DNA of 64,000 bases from Actinokineospora auranticolor (GCF_002934265.1 NZ_PTIX01000020.1:62001-126000), one strand, 5' to 3'; counted from the stretch's first letter, positions 50,121-60,285 are shown. The notes: generated by a model not told the origin, from the letters alone. Made by a program: numbers and translations.

Positions 50121-51377
50121 GTGCCGGACACCCCGCCCCTGATCGCCCCGTTGCCGAGGAAGCTGATCGCCTGGGTGGCGACCGCCATCGCGGCGGCGAC
50201 GGCGGGGGTGGTGGTTTGGCTGTGGTTGGCCGACCCGAGCCAGGCTCGCCTGGATGCCTTGCGCACCGGCCTGAGCATCGGCTTGGGCGGAGGTGGGTTG
50301 TTCGCCCTGTACCTGGCGTGGCGCCGCCAGCACTCCACCGAGATCGCGCTGGTCCAGAAGCAGCAGGACCAGGAACTCCAACGCGAAACGGCCTTGGCCA
50401 CCCAACACGACGCCGAAGCCAGGCGCGTCACGGACCTCTACACCAAAGCGGTGGAACAACTCGGCTCCGACAAGGCCCCGGTCCGTCTGGGCGGCCTGTA
50501 CGCCTTGGAGCGACTGGCCCAAGACCACGTGGAACAACGCCAGACGATCGTGAACGTGCTGTGCGCCTACCTCCGCATGCCCTACACCGTGCCCGGCGAC
50601 CCGCCGGAGGACGAGGAGAAGTTGGCTGGGCACCGGGGACTGTTGCAGGAGCGGGAGGTCCGGTTGACGGCCCAGCGCATCCTCAGAAACCACTTGGTCC
50701 CCGGCGACGATCCGGACACTCCGCTGCCGACGTTCTGGCGCGACATCGACCTCGACCTCACCAACGCCACCCTCATCAGCTTCGGCCTCGCTGGCTGCCG
50801 AATCCGAACGGCTCGGTTCAGTGACGCGACCTTCATCGGGACTACCCGGTTCGATGACGCGATGATCGCCGGCACGGCCCACCTGAGCAGGGCGACCTTC
50901 ACCGGGATCGCTCGGTTCAGCGGGGCAGGGTTCGGAGGGACCACATGGTTCAACGACGCGAGTTTCGCGGGCGCGGCCAGGTTCAACGGGGTCGGTTTCG
51001 CCGGTCCAGCCTGGTTCGGCGGCGCGAGGTTTGCCGGTCCCGCCTGGTTCGATGAGGCGCGGGTCACTGCGACCGTGAGTTTCGCGGTGACCCGTTTCGC
51101 CACGATCGCGAGGTTCGATGGCGCGACCTTCACCGGGATCGCCTGGTTCGGCGAGGTCGGTTTCGCCGGTGCCGCTCTGTTCAACGGTGTGAGGTTCCGA
51201 GGGGATGTCGACTTCGGGAAGGCCTATTTCGCCGAGCACGCCGAGTTCGACCGGGTGGCCCTGCCTCGTGCGCGGCGGGTCGACTCGTCCACTCCCTCGC
51301 CGTGGACGGATTTCGGGGGCGCTCGGTTCGAGCACGGTGTGCCGTCCGAGTTGGAGTCGTACGTGAGCGGGGCGTGA
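50121..51377 (+). CDS. Membrane-anchored pentapeptide repeat protein
   Basis: 418 residues. Two N-terminal membrane helices (LIAWVATAIAAATAGVVVWLWLA and IGLGGGGLFALYLAW) precede a coiled segment (EIALVQKQQDQELQRETA) and a helical domain (about 120-230). Residues about 245-385 form a right-handed pentapeptide-repeat helix with F or L at every fifth position (for example ARFSGAGFGGTTWFNDASF), about 28 pentapeptides. The role is unknown; members act as scaffolds or DNA mimics. GTG 50121 has no good ribosome-binding site. Confidence 0.82.
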   Translation: MPDTPPLIAPLPRKLIAWVATAIAAATAGVVVWLWLADPSQARLDALRTGLSIGLGGGGLFALYLAWRRQHSTEIALVQKQQDQELQRETALATQHDAEARRVTDLYTKAVEQLGSDKAPVRLGGLYALERLAQDHVEQRQTIVNVLCAYLRMPYTVPGDPPEDEEKLAGHRGLLQEREVRLTAQRILRNHLVPGDDPDTPLPTFWRDIDLDLTNATLISFGLAGCRIRTARFSDATFIGTTRFDDAMIAGTAHLSRATFTGIARFSGAGFGGTTWFNDASFAGAARFNGVGFAGPAWFGGARFAGPAWFDEARVTATVSFAVTRFATIARFDGATFTGIAWFGEVGFAGAALFNGVRFRGDVDFGKAYFAEHAEFDRVALPRARRVDSSTPSPWTDFGGARFEHGVPSELESYVSGA

Positions 51378-51436
51378 TCGTCTCCGGGTTGCGCGGTGTT
51401 CGGCGGTCCTGACGGGTGGGATGCGAGGATGGCGCC

Positions 51437-52867
51437 GTGTCGAACACCCTGATCGTGGTTCTCGTCGTCGTTCTCGTGGTGCTGGTCGCCGCGCTGGTCA
51501 CCGGGTTCGTGGTGGCCAAGCGCAAGCGGATCACGCTGGAGAAGGACAAGCCCGCTGTCGAGGAGCGGCCTGCCAAGGGGGGCTACCAGGCGGGCAGTGG
51601 GATCAGCCTCGCGCCCGGTGGTCAGCAGAAAGCGCCCGCGCATCCGGCGGGGGAGCGGACCGAGGTCGACGGGCAGCCCGGGGTCGGGGACGACGCGTCG
51701 GTGCCTCGGGACTCCGAGAAGCGGACGCTGGTCGACGTCGAGTTGCCCGACGCGGTCGTGGAGCCGCCGACCGACACGATCCCCGTCCAGCCGGAGCCGG
51801 TGACCGATCGGCTGCCGGTGCAGGACGAGCCCGACACCGCCGCCATCCCGGTCCAGCAGGCGCCGGTCGAGCAGGTGCCGGTTGAACAGGCAGCCAAGGT
51901 CGAGCAGGCGAAGCCGGACGCCGTCGAGGAGATCGCGCCGACGGCCGGGCGGTTGGAGCGGCTGCGGGGACGCCTCGCCCGCTCCCGGTCCGCCTTCGGG
52001 CAGGGCCTGCTCGGCCTCCTCGGCGCGGGCGACCTCGACGAGGACTCCTGGACCGACGTCGAGGACACCCTCCTGCTCGCCGACCTGGGCGCGACCACCA
52101 CCCAGGAGATCGTCGACAAGCTGCGCACCGAACTCATCGCCCGCGGCGTCCGCACCCCCGAGCAGGCCCGCGCCCTGCTCCGCGAGGTCCTCGTCGACGC
52201 GCTGCGCCCCGACATGGACCGCGCCGTCCACGCCCTCCCGCACGGCGACGGCGACACCCGCCAGCCCGCCGTCGTCCTCGTCGTCGGCGTCAACGGCACC
52301 GGCAAGACCACCACCACCGGCAAGCTCGCCCGCGTCCTCGTCGCCGACGGCCGCACCGTCGTGCTCGGCGCCGCCGACACCTTCCGCGCCGCCGCCGCCG
52401 ACCAGCTGCAGACCTGGGCCGACCGGGTCGGCGCCCGGGTGCAGCGCGGCAAGGAGGGGGCCGACCCGGCGGCCGTCGCGTTCGACGCGGTCAAGCTCGG
52501 CCGCGACACCGGCGTGGACACCGTCCTGGTCGACACCGCGGGCAGGCTGCACACCAAGACCGGCCTGATGGACGAACTGGGCAAGGTCAAGCGGGTGGTC
52601 GAGAAGCAGGGCAAGGTCGACGAGGTGCTGCTCGTCCTCGACGCCACCACCGGCCAGAACGGCCTCACCCAGGCGCGGGTGTTCGGCGAGGTCGTGGACG
52701 TCACCGGCATCGTGCTGACCAAGCTCGACGGCACCGCCAAGGGCGGCATCGTCTTCCAGGTCCAGCGCGAGCTGGGCGTGCCGGTCAAGCTCGTCGGACT
52801 CGGCGAGGGCGCCGACGACCTGGCCCCCTTCGACCCAACCGCGTTCGTGGACGCTCTTTTGGGGTAA
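51437..52867 (+). CDS. ftsY: Signal recognition particle receptor FtsY
   Basis: 476 residues. An N-terminal membrane helix (NTLIVVLVVVLVVLVAALVTG) and a charged disordered linker (to about 165) precede the NG GTPase domain. The P loop is GVNGTGKTTTTGKLA (about 284), then DTAGRLHTK, and TKLDGTAKGG near the end. It docks ribosome-SRP complexes at the membrane; its partner ffh is 10 kb downstream. In mycobacteria smc directly precedes ftsY, and here five genes are inserted. The GTG at 51437 starts the membrane helix; no strong site is seen. Confidence 0.97.
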   Translation: MSNTLIVVLVVVLVVLVAALVTGFVVAKRKRITLEKDKPAVEERPAKGGYQAGSGISLAPGGQQKAPAHPAGERTEVDGQPGVGDDASVPRDSEKRTLVDVELPDAVVEPPTDTIPVQPEPVTDRLPVQDEPDTAAIPVQQAPVEQVPVEQAAKVEQAKPDAVEEIAPTAGRLERLRGRLARSRSAFGQGLLGLLGAGDLDEDSWTDVEDTLLLADLGATTTQEIVDKLRTELIARGVRTPEQARALLREVLVDALRPDMDRAVHALPHGDGDTRQPAVVLVVGVNGTGKTTTTGKLARVLVADGRTVVLGAADTFRAAAADQLQTWADRVGARVQRGKEGADPAAVAFDAVKLGRDTGVDTVLVDTAGRLHTKTGLMDELGKVKRVVEKQGKVDEVLLVLDATTGQNGLTQARVFGEVVDVTGIVLTKLDGTAKGGIVFQVQRELGVPVKLVGLGEGADDLAPFDPTAFVDALLG

Positions 52868-52952
52868 TGCCGACCGCCCGTCCGCGCCATAAACTGACGA
52901 ATTGCTCACGGCTCGTCACGATCGGGATCTGCTGATCAGGCGGTGGACGAAC

Positions 52953-54008
52953 ATGCGCACAACCCTGGACGGAGCGTTGCTCGCCGGGCTCGCCGCCGAA
53001 CTGGCCCAGTTCGACGCCGAACGCGCCCGCCGCCTCCCCGGCCCGTCGGGTGGGCGGCTCCCGGTGCACACCTGCCTGGTGCCCGCGGACCAGGCCACCG
53101 AGGACCTGCCCGCGTGGTGGGGCGCCCTGGCGCTGGCCGCCCTCGACCGGCACGCCCCGGACGCGGCGGCCCTCGCCGGGATCATCGGCCTGCCCCCGGA
53201 CCTGGCGTCCGCCGTGTACGCGGAGGTGCGGGCCAAGCTCGCCGACGAACCGGTCGAGGACCTGCGCCTGGACTTCGCCGTCGGCTACCGCGCCCACGAC
53301 ACCGAGGACGCCGAGGCCCTGCGCGCCGCCGCGCTCCTGGAGGTCTGGTCGCTGCCCAGCGCGGGCATCCGGATCGGGCCGTTCGACACCCCCGAGCGGT
53401 ACCGGCGCTCGGTCCGCACGCTCGACCTCGTGGTCACCGCCCTGGGCCGCGCCCCCGCGCTGACCTTCCCCGGGGTCACCGGTCGCACCCAGGTCCGCGT
53501 GCTGGTGCAGGTGCTGGAGGTCCTGGAGCGCCGCCTCGGCCTCCCCGACGGCGAGCTGCGGTTCGAGATCCAGGTCGAGTCCCCCGACGCGGTGATCGAC
53601 CACGAGGGCCGCGTCGCCGTCCCCGGGCTGGTCGCGGCGGGTGAGGGCCGGGTCGTCGGCCTGCACTTCGCCGCGCACGACTACGCCGTCGCCTGCGGCC
53701 TCACCCCGGCACCGGACCACCCCGCCTGCGACTACGCCCGCCACACCCTGCAGGTCGGCGCGGCGGGCACCGGCGTCTGGCTCTCCGACGGCTCGGCCGA
53801 CCTGCTCCCGTTCGGCGACGCCGTCGAGTCCGGCTGGCGCGCGCACTACGCGCAGGTCCGCCGCGCCCAGGCGCACGGCTTCCCGCGCGGCTGGGACGTG
53901 CACCCGGCCCAGCTGGTCACCCGCTACGCCGCCGTCCAGACCCAGTGCGGGCTGGAGACCACGGCACTGCGCCTCCCGGCCGCCCGCTACGGGTTGGTGG
54001 AGCAGTGA
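52953..54008 (+). CDS. DUF6986 aldolase/citrate-lyase-like protein
   Basis: About 351 residues resembling the HpcH/HpaI aldolase group, in the subfamily called DUF6986. Segments: LRFEIQVESPDAVIDHEGR (metal-binding Glu/Asp), VVGLHFAAHDYAVACGLTPA and RGWDVHPAQLVTRYAAVQ. In actinomycetes it is found beside allantoicase or purine-catabolism genes, as here, so it may act on glyoxylate- or ureide-derived acids; the reaction is unproven. The ATG at 52953 is chosen; upstream codons do not look coding. It probably forms a unit with alc, 152 bases downstream. Confidence 0.8.
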   Translation: MRTTLDGALLAGLAAELAQFDAERARRLPGPSGGRLPVHTCLVPADQATEDLPAWWGALALAALDRHAPDAAALAGIIGLPPDLASAVYAEVRAKLADEPVEDLRLDFAVGYRAHDTEDAEALRAAALLEVWSLPSAGIRIGPFDTPERYRRSVRTLDLVVTALGRAPALTFPGVTGRTQVRVLVQVLEVLERRLGLPDGELRFEIQVESPDAVIDHEGRVAVPGLVAAGEGRVVGLHFAAHDYAVACGLTPAPDHPACDYARHTLQVGAAGTGVWLSDGSADLLPFGDAVESGWRAHYAQVRRAQAHGFPRGWDVHPAQLVTRYAAVQTQCGLETTALRLPAARYGLVEQ

Positions 54009-54160
54009 GCGACCCGCATGGCTTACCCCGCCCGTAGCGGCGGGCGGGTTCGCCCGATCCGGGGACACTCGCCTGCGGGCTGGCGGGCAGCCGGATCGAT
54101 ATCGTGGTCGGCGACCCACCTGGCCGAGGAGTGCACTGTGGACGTGATGTGGGGGCGGGC

Positions 54161-55156
54161 GTGACGCCGCCGTCATGGGCGACCTTGCCGGACCTGGCGT
54201 CGCGGCGATTCGCGGGCGCGGTCGTGTGGTCCAACGACGAGACGTTCGCGCCCCGCGAGAACCTGATCCTGGCCGCCGAGCCCCAGTACCGGCCCGCCAC
54301 CTTCAGCCACCGCGGGCAGGTCTTCGACGGCTGGGAGACCCGGCGCAGGCGGGAACCGGGCGACGACCACGCGATCGTGCGGCTGGGGCTGCCCGGGGTG
54401 GTGCGCGGCGTCATCGTCGACACGACCCACTTCACCGGCAACTACCCGCCCGCCTGCACGGTGTCGGCGTGCGCGGTCTCCGGCTACCCGAGCCCGGACG
54501 AGCTGCTGGCCGAGGACTGGACCGTCCTGGTCGACCACTGCGCGCTGCGCGGCGACACCCGCAACGCCTACGACGTCGACAACACCCGCCGCTTCACGCA
54601 CGTCCGGCTCACCCTGCACCCCGACGGCGGCGTGGCCCGGTTGCGCGTGCACGGCGACCCGGTCGCCGACCCGGCGCTGGTGGACCCGAACGGGCTCGAC
54701 CTCGCCGCGCTGGGGCTCGGCGGCCGGATCGTGGCGTGCAGCAACATGTTCTACTCCACGCCCAACAACCTGATCTCCCCCGGACCGGCCTCGGTGATGG
54801 GCGAGGGCTGGGAGACCGCGCGCCGCCGCGACACCGACAACGACTGGGTGATCGTGCGGTTGGCGGCCGAGGGCGTGATCCGCTTCGCGGAGCTGGACAC
54901 CACGCACTTCACCGGCAACGCGCCGGGGTGGGCGACGCTGAGCGGCCGCGCGGGTGCGGGCGAGTGGTTCACCCTGCTCGACCGCACGCGCCTGCAGCCC
55001 GACACGCGCCATAGGTTCGCCCTACGGGAAACCGAGCCCACAACCCATGTGCGGCTGGACATCTACCCGGACGGCGGCATGGCCCGCTTGCGGTTGCACG
55101 GGGCTCTTACGCCGGTCGGCGAAGCGGAGTTCCACCGCGTTTTCGCGGAGTCATAG
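54161..55156 (+). CDS. alc: Allantoicase
   Basis: 331 residues with two similar jelly-roll halves: each contains VVDTTHFTGN or LDTTHFTGN (near residues 85-95 and 244-254) and HVRL(T/D)(L/I)(H/Y)PDGG(V/M)ARLR. The enzyme hydrolyses allantoate to ureidoglycolate and urea in purine degradation. No allantoinase or ureidoglycolate enzyme is in the window. The GTG at 54161 is the first plausible start; upstream in-frame codons are unlikely. Its end overlaps the Fe-S gene by six bases tail-to-tail. Confidence 0.93.
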   Translation: MTPPSWATLPDLASRRFAGAVVWSNDETFAPRENLILAAEPQYRPATFSHRGQVFDGWETRRRREPGDDHAIVRLGLPGVVRGVIVDTTHFTGNYPPACTVSACAVSGYPSPDELLAEDWTVLVDHCALRGDTRNAYDVDNTRRFTHVRLTLHPDGGVARLRVHGDPVADPALVDPNGLDLAALGLGGRIVACSNMFYSTPNNLISPGPASVMGEGWETARRRDTDNDWVIVRLAAEGVIRFAELDTTHFTGNAPGWATLSGRAGAGEWFTLLDRTRLQPDTRHRFALRETEPTTHVRLDIYPDGGMARLRLHGALTPVGEAEFHRVFAES

Positions 55157-55813
55157 GGTTCTTAGCCGCGCGATCCGCTCTTCGGGGAGTTGACGCGGAC
55201 AGGACACGCACTTCGGACTCGTAGCGGCTTCATAGATCAGGCAACAGGAACCGCGCCGAACGTAGTCGCGGCCGTTGACCTGAACGAACCGCGGCACGGG
55301 CAGTTCCTTGACCTCGGCCGCGATGCTCTTGGCGCGCTCCGGTGTGCCGCCCGCCCAGAGGGCCCGGTTGGCGAGCGAGTCGGTGGCGATGGCCCACAGG
55401 GCGCGTGGTGCTGCGCCGGTGCGCTTGGCGATCGCGGTGATGGCGGTGTCGAGGGTTTCGCGGAGGTCGTCCCCGGGCGTGGGGGTGGTGGTGTCCGATC
55501 GCGCGGCCAGGAGTCGCCCGTCCGGGTGGAGGTAGAGCGTCACCCGGGAGGGGGAAAGCGCGTGGGAGGTGACGACGAGTGACTCCACGGTCGGCGCGAG
55601 CAGCACCGAACTGGCCGAGTACCACCACAGCACGCCGAGGGTCTTCCGGTCGTCGCAGCGGTACATCCGGGCCGCCGCGGTGATCTGCGCGGTGAGCCAG
55701 GTCTCGTCGCCGACCTGCGAAACCGGGACCGGGACGAGACCGGCGGTCGCCGAACCCGCGTGGTGCGGCAGCTTGCGGTCCAAGATCGAGTACACGCCCC
55801 GCGCGTCGGTCAT
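55151..55813 (-). CDS. (2Fe-2S)-binding ferric-iron-reductase-like protein (FhuF type)
   Basis: 220 residues. The C-terminus has RRGSCCLIYEAATSPKCVSCPRQ, the C-C-x(10)-C-x(2)-C iron-sulfur motif of FhuF-type ferric siderophore reductases. The N-terminal 150 residues are less typical (WLTAQITAAARMYRCDDRK, WWYSASSVLLAPTVES). It probably reduces ferric siderophores, though no siderophore genes are near. The ATG at 55813 has GGGGG nearby. It is divergent from amtB. Confidence 0.82.
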   Translation of the reverse strand: MTDARGVYSILDRKLPHHAGSATAGLVPVPVSQVGDETWLTAQITAAARMYRCDDRKTLGVLWWYSASSVLLAPTVESLVVTSHALSPSRVTLYLHPDGRLLAARSDTTTPTPGDDLRETLDTAITAIAKRTGAAPRALWAIATDSLANRALWAGGTPERAKSIAAEVKELPVPRFVQVNGRDYVRRGSCCLIYEAATSPKCVSCPRQLPEERIARLRTL

Positions 55814-55970
55814 GCCCACCCCCGTCCCAGCACAGGTTACCTGGCCGTAACACCCGGGGGTCGCTAGTTCACCGGCGCGAAACCCGCGACGCGATCCGGT
55901 GAAACAGCTCGACCCGATGCTTCCCGGCAACTAGACGGTTCACGGGTGGGCCGGTTCGCGGGAGGATGAT

Positions 55971-57344
55971 GTGAACACAGGAGACACAGCCTGGGTGCTG
56001 GTGAGCGCGGCACTGGTGATGCTCATGACCCCCGGCCTCGCCTTCTTCTACGGCGGCATGGTGCGGGCCAAGAGCGTGCTCAACATGCTGATGATGAGCT
56101 TCATCGCGCTCGCCGTGGTGACGGTGCTGTGGGTGCTCTACGGCTACAGCCTCGCCTTCGGCGACGACGTGGGCGGCGGCCTGCTCGGCGGGCTCGACTT
56201 CGCCGGGCTCAAGGGCGTCGTCGGCCAGCTCGTGGGCACCGCGCCGAAGGACGCGGGCGCGCCGTGGGTGGACGGCCACCAGATCCCGCACCTGGTGTTC
56301 ATCGTGTTCCAGCTGATGTTCGCGATCATCACCGCCGCGCTGATCTCCGGCGCCATCGCCGACCGCGCCAAGTTCTGGTCCTGGACGCTGTTCATCGCGG
56401 TGTGGGTCACCATCGTCTACTTCCCGGTGGCGCACTGGGTGTTCAACTTCAACGGCTTCACCGGGGTGGAGTTCGTCGGCGGCTGGATCGCCAACAAGCT
56501 CGGCGCGCTGGACTTCGCCGGTGGCACGGCCGTGCACATCAACGCAGGCGCCGCGGGCCTGGCCCTGGCGCTGGTGCTGGGCAAGCGCAAGGGCTGGCCG
56601 CGCGAACCCATGCGGCCGCACAACCTGCCGTTCGTGATCCTCGGCGCGGGACTGCTGTGGTTCGGCTGGTACGGCTTCAACGCGGGCTCGGCGCTGGCCG
56701 CGGGCGACCTGGCGGGCGTCGCGTTCCTCACCACCACGGCCGCCACCGCCGCCGCGGTGCTGAGCTGGCTGGTCGTGGAGCAGATCCGCGACGGCAAGCC
56801 CACCACCCTCGGCGCCGCGTCCGGGGCCGTGGCCGGGCTGGTCGCGATCACCCCCGCCTGCGGCTACGTGACCCCGCTCGGCGCGCTGGCGATCGGGCTC
56901 GTGGCGGGCGCGCTGTGCGCGCTGGCGGTGGGCCTGAAGTACCGGCTCGGGTTCGACGACTCGCTCGACGTGGTCGGCGTGCACCTGGTCGGCGGCCTGG
57001 TCGGCACGCTGCTGATCGGGCTGTTCGCCAGCACCGAGGTGAACGCCGCGGGCAAGGACGGCCTGCTCTACGGTGGCGGCTTGGACCTGCTGGGCAAGCA
57101 GGCCGTGGCGGCGCTGGTGGTCATGGCCTACTCCTTCGTCCTGACGCTGCTGATCGGCTTCGCGATCAAGAAGACGATCGGTTTCCGCGTCTCCGACGAG
57201 GCCGAGCGCGCCGGCATCGACGAGGCCGAGCACGCCGAGAGCGGCTACGAGTTCTCCAGCCTGCGCGGCGGCGGCTCGTCGATCGGCCGCACGGCCGACG
57301 CGCTCGCCAAGAAGGTCACCACCGGCGCGGCCAAGGAGGACTGA
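55971..57344 (+). CDS. amtB: Ammonium transporter AmtB
   Basis: 457 residues, eleven membrane helices. The conserved conduction histidines are His189 (AVHINAGAAG) and His338 (VGVHLVGGLVG), and GLAFFYGGMVRAK is typical of the first helix. A C-terminal cytoplasmic tail (about 400-457) is where PII proteins bind. It conducts ammonium into the cell. GTG 55971 is preceded by GGGAGGATGAT. It leads the amtB-glnB-glnD operon (3- and 3-base gaps). Confidence 0.97.
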   Translation: MNTGDTAWVLVSAALVMLMTPGLAFFYGGMVRAKSVLNMLMMSFIALAVVTVLWVLYGYSLAFGDDVGGGLLGGLDFAGLKGVVGQLVGTAPKDAGAPWVDGHQIPHLVFIVFQLMFAIITAALISGAIADRAKFWSWTLFIAVWVTIVYFPVAHWVFNFNGFTGVEFVGGWIANKLGALDFAGGTAVHINAGAAGLALALVLGKRKGWPREPMRPHNLPFVILGAGLLWFGWYGFNAGSALAAGDLAGVAFLTTTAATAAAVLSWLVVEQIRDGKPTTLGAASGAVAGLVAITPACGYVTPLGALAIGLVAGALCALAVGLKYRLGFDDSLDVVGVHLVGGLVGTLLIGLFASTEVNAAGKDGLLYGGGLDLLGKQAVAALVVMAYSFVLTLLIGFAIKKTIGFRVSDEAERAGIDEAEHAESGYEFSSLRGGGSSIGRTADALAKKVTTGAAKED

Positions 57345-57686
<342 letters not shown>

Positions 57687-57689
57687 CCG

Positions 57690-60089
57690 GTGCCACCCAC
57701 CCCCCGACACCCGCTGCCCGCCGAGGACCCGACCCCCGGCGGGCCGCGGGACTGCACCGCGGACCTGCGCCGGGCCCGGGACCGCCTGCTGGCCCCGGGA
57801 TCCGGCCGCGCCGACCGGCTCGGCGCGGCCGTGCTCCGGGAGGCGCTCGTCGACCTGCACGAGTTCTGGCTCGTGGCGCACGCGACGCGGGCGGGCGTCG
57901 GCGGTCGCGGGTCCGGGGTGGCGCTGGTCGCCGTCGGCGGTCTGGGGCGGCGGGAACTGGTGCCGTTCGCCGACCTGGACCTGCTCCTGGTGCACGAGGG
58001 CAAGCGGCCGGTGGCGGAGCTGGCCGACCGGCTCTGGTACCCGCTGTGGGACGCCGGGATCGGGCTCGACCACTCCGTGCGGACCGTCGGCGAGGCGCTG
58101 ACCGTCGCGGCCAAGGACCTGCGCACCGCGTTGGGGCTGCTCGACGTCCGGCACATCGCGGGTGACGTCGAGGTCGGCGCCCGGCTGGCCGCGTTGGCGC
58201 GCGAGCGGTGGCGGGCCGGGGCCCGCGGGCGGCTCGCCGAGGTGGCCGAGTCGGTGCGGACCCGGTGGGCGCGGGCGGGCGAGGTGGCGCACTGGGTCGA
58301 ACCCGACCTCAAGCACGGCCGCGGCGGCCTGCGCGACCTGACGATCCTCGACGCCCTGGCCCTGGCCCACCTCGTCGACCGCCCGACCGGCGAGGTGGCC
58401 GCCGCGCGCACGCTCCTGCTCGACACCCGCACCGAACTCCGCCGCCTGGCCCGCAAGCCCCGCGACACCCTCCGCCCCCAGGACGGCGACGAGGTCGCCG
58501 CCGCCATCGGCCTCGCCGACCGCTTCACCCTCGCCCGCGCCCTCTCCGGCGCGGGCCGGACCGTCGCCTACGCCCTCGACGTCGCCCTCCGCTCGACCAC
58601 CACCGACGACGGTCCCCGCGGCGGGTTCCTCCGCCGCGCGCCCCGACGCCGACCGCTGGACGAAGGCGTTGTGCTGCACGGGGTCGAGGTCGCCCTGGCC
58701 CGGGACGCCGAGCCGGGACGGGATCCCGGGCTGCTGCTGCGGGTCGCCGCCGCCGCGGCGCGCGGCGGGTACCCGATCGCGCCCGGCACGCTGGCGCGGC
58801 TGGGGGAGTCCGCACCGGAACCGCGGGAGCCGTGGCCCGCGCAGGTGCGGCAGGACCTGGTTGCCCTGCTCGGCGCGGGCGAGGGACTCACCGACGTGGT
58901 GGAGGCCCTGGACCGCACGGGGTTGTGGGCGCGGCTGTTCCCCGAGTGGGGTGCCGTGCGCGACCTCCCGCCGCGCGACGCCGCGCACGTGTGGACCGTC
59001 GACCGGCACCTGGTCCGGACCACGGTCACCGCGGCCCGGCTCGTGACCTCGGTGTCGCGGCCCGACCTCCTGCTCATCGGCGCCCTGCTGCACGACATCG
59101 GCAAGGGCCGCGAGCAGGACCACTCGGTGGTCGGCGCGGCGCTGGCCGCCCAGGTCGGGCAGCGGCTCGGACTGTCCACAGGGGACGTGCGGGTGCTCGC
59201 CGCCATGGTGCGCCACCACCTCCTGCTCCCGCACACCGCCACCCGCCGCGACATCGACGACGAGACCACCGTGCACCGGGTCGTCGACACCCTCGACGGC
59301 GACCCGCTGCTGCTCGAACTCCTGCACGCCCTCGCCGAGGCCGACTCCCAGGCCACCGGCCCCGGCGTGTGGACCGACTGGAAGGCCCGCCTCGTCGCCG
59401 ACCTGGTCGCCCACTGCCGCACCGCGATGGCGGGCGGCCCGCTCCCCGCCCCGGTGCCGCTCGACGAACCCCAACGGGTCCTCGCCGAAGCGGTCGCGGC
59501 CACCGGCACACCGGCCGTGTCGCTCGACCGGTCCGACGCCGAGGCCACCGGCCGGACCACGACCGCCACCTTCGTCGCCAAGGACGTGCCGGGCGTGCTC
59601 TCCCGGGCGGCGGGCGTCCTCGCGCTGAACTCCCTCGAGGTGCACGCCGCCACCGTCGCCACGCACGCGGGCGCCGCCGTCTGCGTCTTCTCGGTGACCC
59701 CCCGCTTCGGCTCCCCGCCCGACCCGGCACTGCTGCGCGAGCAGTTCACCCGCGCCGCCTCCGGCTCCCTGCCCCTGGCCGAGAAACTCGCCGCCAAGGA
59801 ACGCGACTACGGCGGTCGCCCCGCCGACGCCCCCGCGCCCCGCGTGCTGTGGTTCGACCACGAGGCGGGCGGCCCCGACCCGGCTGCCGTCGTCCTGGAA
59901 CTGCGCGCCGCCGACCGGCTCGGCCTCCTGCACAGCGTCGCCGACGCCCTCGAACGGCTCGGCGTGGACATCAACTGGGCCCGCGCGGCCACCCTCGGCG
60001 GCTCGGCCGTCGACTCGTTCAGCTTCGCCGCCGACCCCGCCCCGACCTGGCGCACGACGATCGAACAAGCCGTCCTGCGCGCGGTTTGA
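57690..60089 (+). CDS. glnD: PII nucleotidyltransferase/uridylyl-removing enzyme GlnD
   Basis: 799 residues. The nucleotidyltransferase motif is GGLGRRELVPFADLDLLL with Asp95 and Asp97, the HD domain LLHDIGKGREQDHS is at about 470, and two ACT domains lie in the last 200 residues (TATFVAKDVPGVLSRAAGVL; LELRAADRLGLLHSVADALERL). It modifies PII in response to nitrogen status; the actinobacterial version is known as an adenylyltransferase. The GTG start lies three bases after glnB. The operon ends in a group of hairpins. Confidence 0.94.
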   Translation: MPPTPRHPLPAEDPTPGGPRDCTADLRRARDRLLAPGSGRADRLGAAVLREALVDLHEFWLVAHATRAGVGGRGSGVALVAVGGLGRRELVPFADLDLLLVHEGKRPVAELADRLWYPLWDAGIGLDHSVRTVGEALTVAAKDLRTALGLLDVRHIAGDVEVGARLAALARERWRAGARGRLAEVAESVRTRWARAGEVAHWVEPDLKHGRGGLRDLTILDALALAHLVDRPTGEVAAARTLLLDTRTELRRLARKPRDTLRPQDGDEVAAAIGLADRFTLARALSGAGRTVAYALDVALRSTTTDDGPRGGFLRRAPRRRPLDEGVVLHGVEVALARDAEPGRDPGLLLRVAAAAARGGYPIAPGTLARLGESAPEPREPWPAQVRQDLVALLGAGEGLTDVVEALDRTGLWARLFPEWGAVRDLPPRDAAHVWTVDRHLVRTTVTAARLVTSVSRPDLLLIGALLHDIGKGREQDHSVVGAALAAQVGQRLGLSTGDVRVLAAMVRHHLLLPHTATRRDIDDETTVHRVVDTLDGDPLLLELLHALAEADSQATGPGVWTDWKARLVADLVAHCRTAMAGGPLPAPVPLDEPQRVLAEAVAATGTPAVSLDRSDAEATGRTTTATFVAKDVPGVLSRAAGVLALNSLEVHAATVATHAGAAVCVFSVTPRFGSPPDPALLREQFTRAASGSLPLAEKLAAKERDYGGRPADAPAPRVLWFDHEAGGPDPAAVVLELRAADRLGLLHSVADALERLGVDINWARAATLGGSAVDSFSFAADPAPTWRTTIEQAVLRAV

Positions 60090-60155
60090 GTAGTCCTACG
60101 CACCCCTACCCGGGGGCCATCACGCTGTGGCGGCCACCACCGACGCGAAAGACTT

Positions 60156-60285
60156 CCCCTGTCACGCCGAGCAGGGTGGACAGGGGAGCGAGACCGGGTG
60201 AACCACCGGGGAGGGTGGTGAACCCACACGGACCCCTGTCCGGTGTGGCACTCACCGGGAGGGGCCCGTCGAGGGGTCGGGCCCC
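60156..60285. terminator. Cluster of four hairpins after glnD
   Basis: Four consecutive hairpins in the convergent gap before the next gene: CCCCTGTC/GACAGGGG (60156-60186), ACCACC/GGTGGT (60202-60219), CACACGGAC/GTCCGGTGTG (60225-60247, one bulge) and GGGGCCCG/CGGGCCCC (60261-60285). They could terminate transcription from both sides. None of them resembles a known riboswitch or the SRP RNA. Confidence 0.65.

Noticed and set aside
60156-60285. The SRP RNA gene or a riboswitch near ffh
   Set aside because: The stems do not show the conserved GGAA-type apical loop of SRP RNA, and no ligand-riboswitch consensus is visible.
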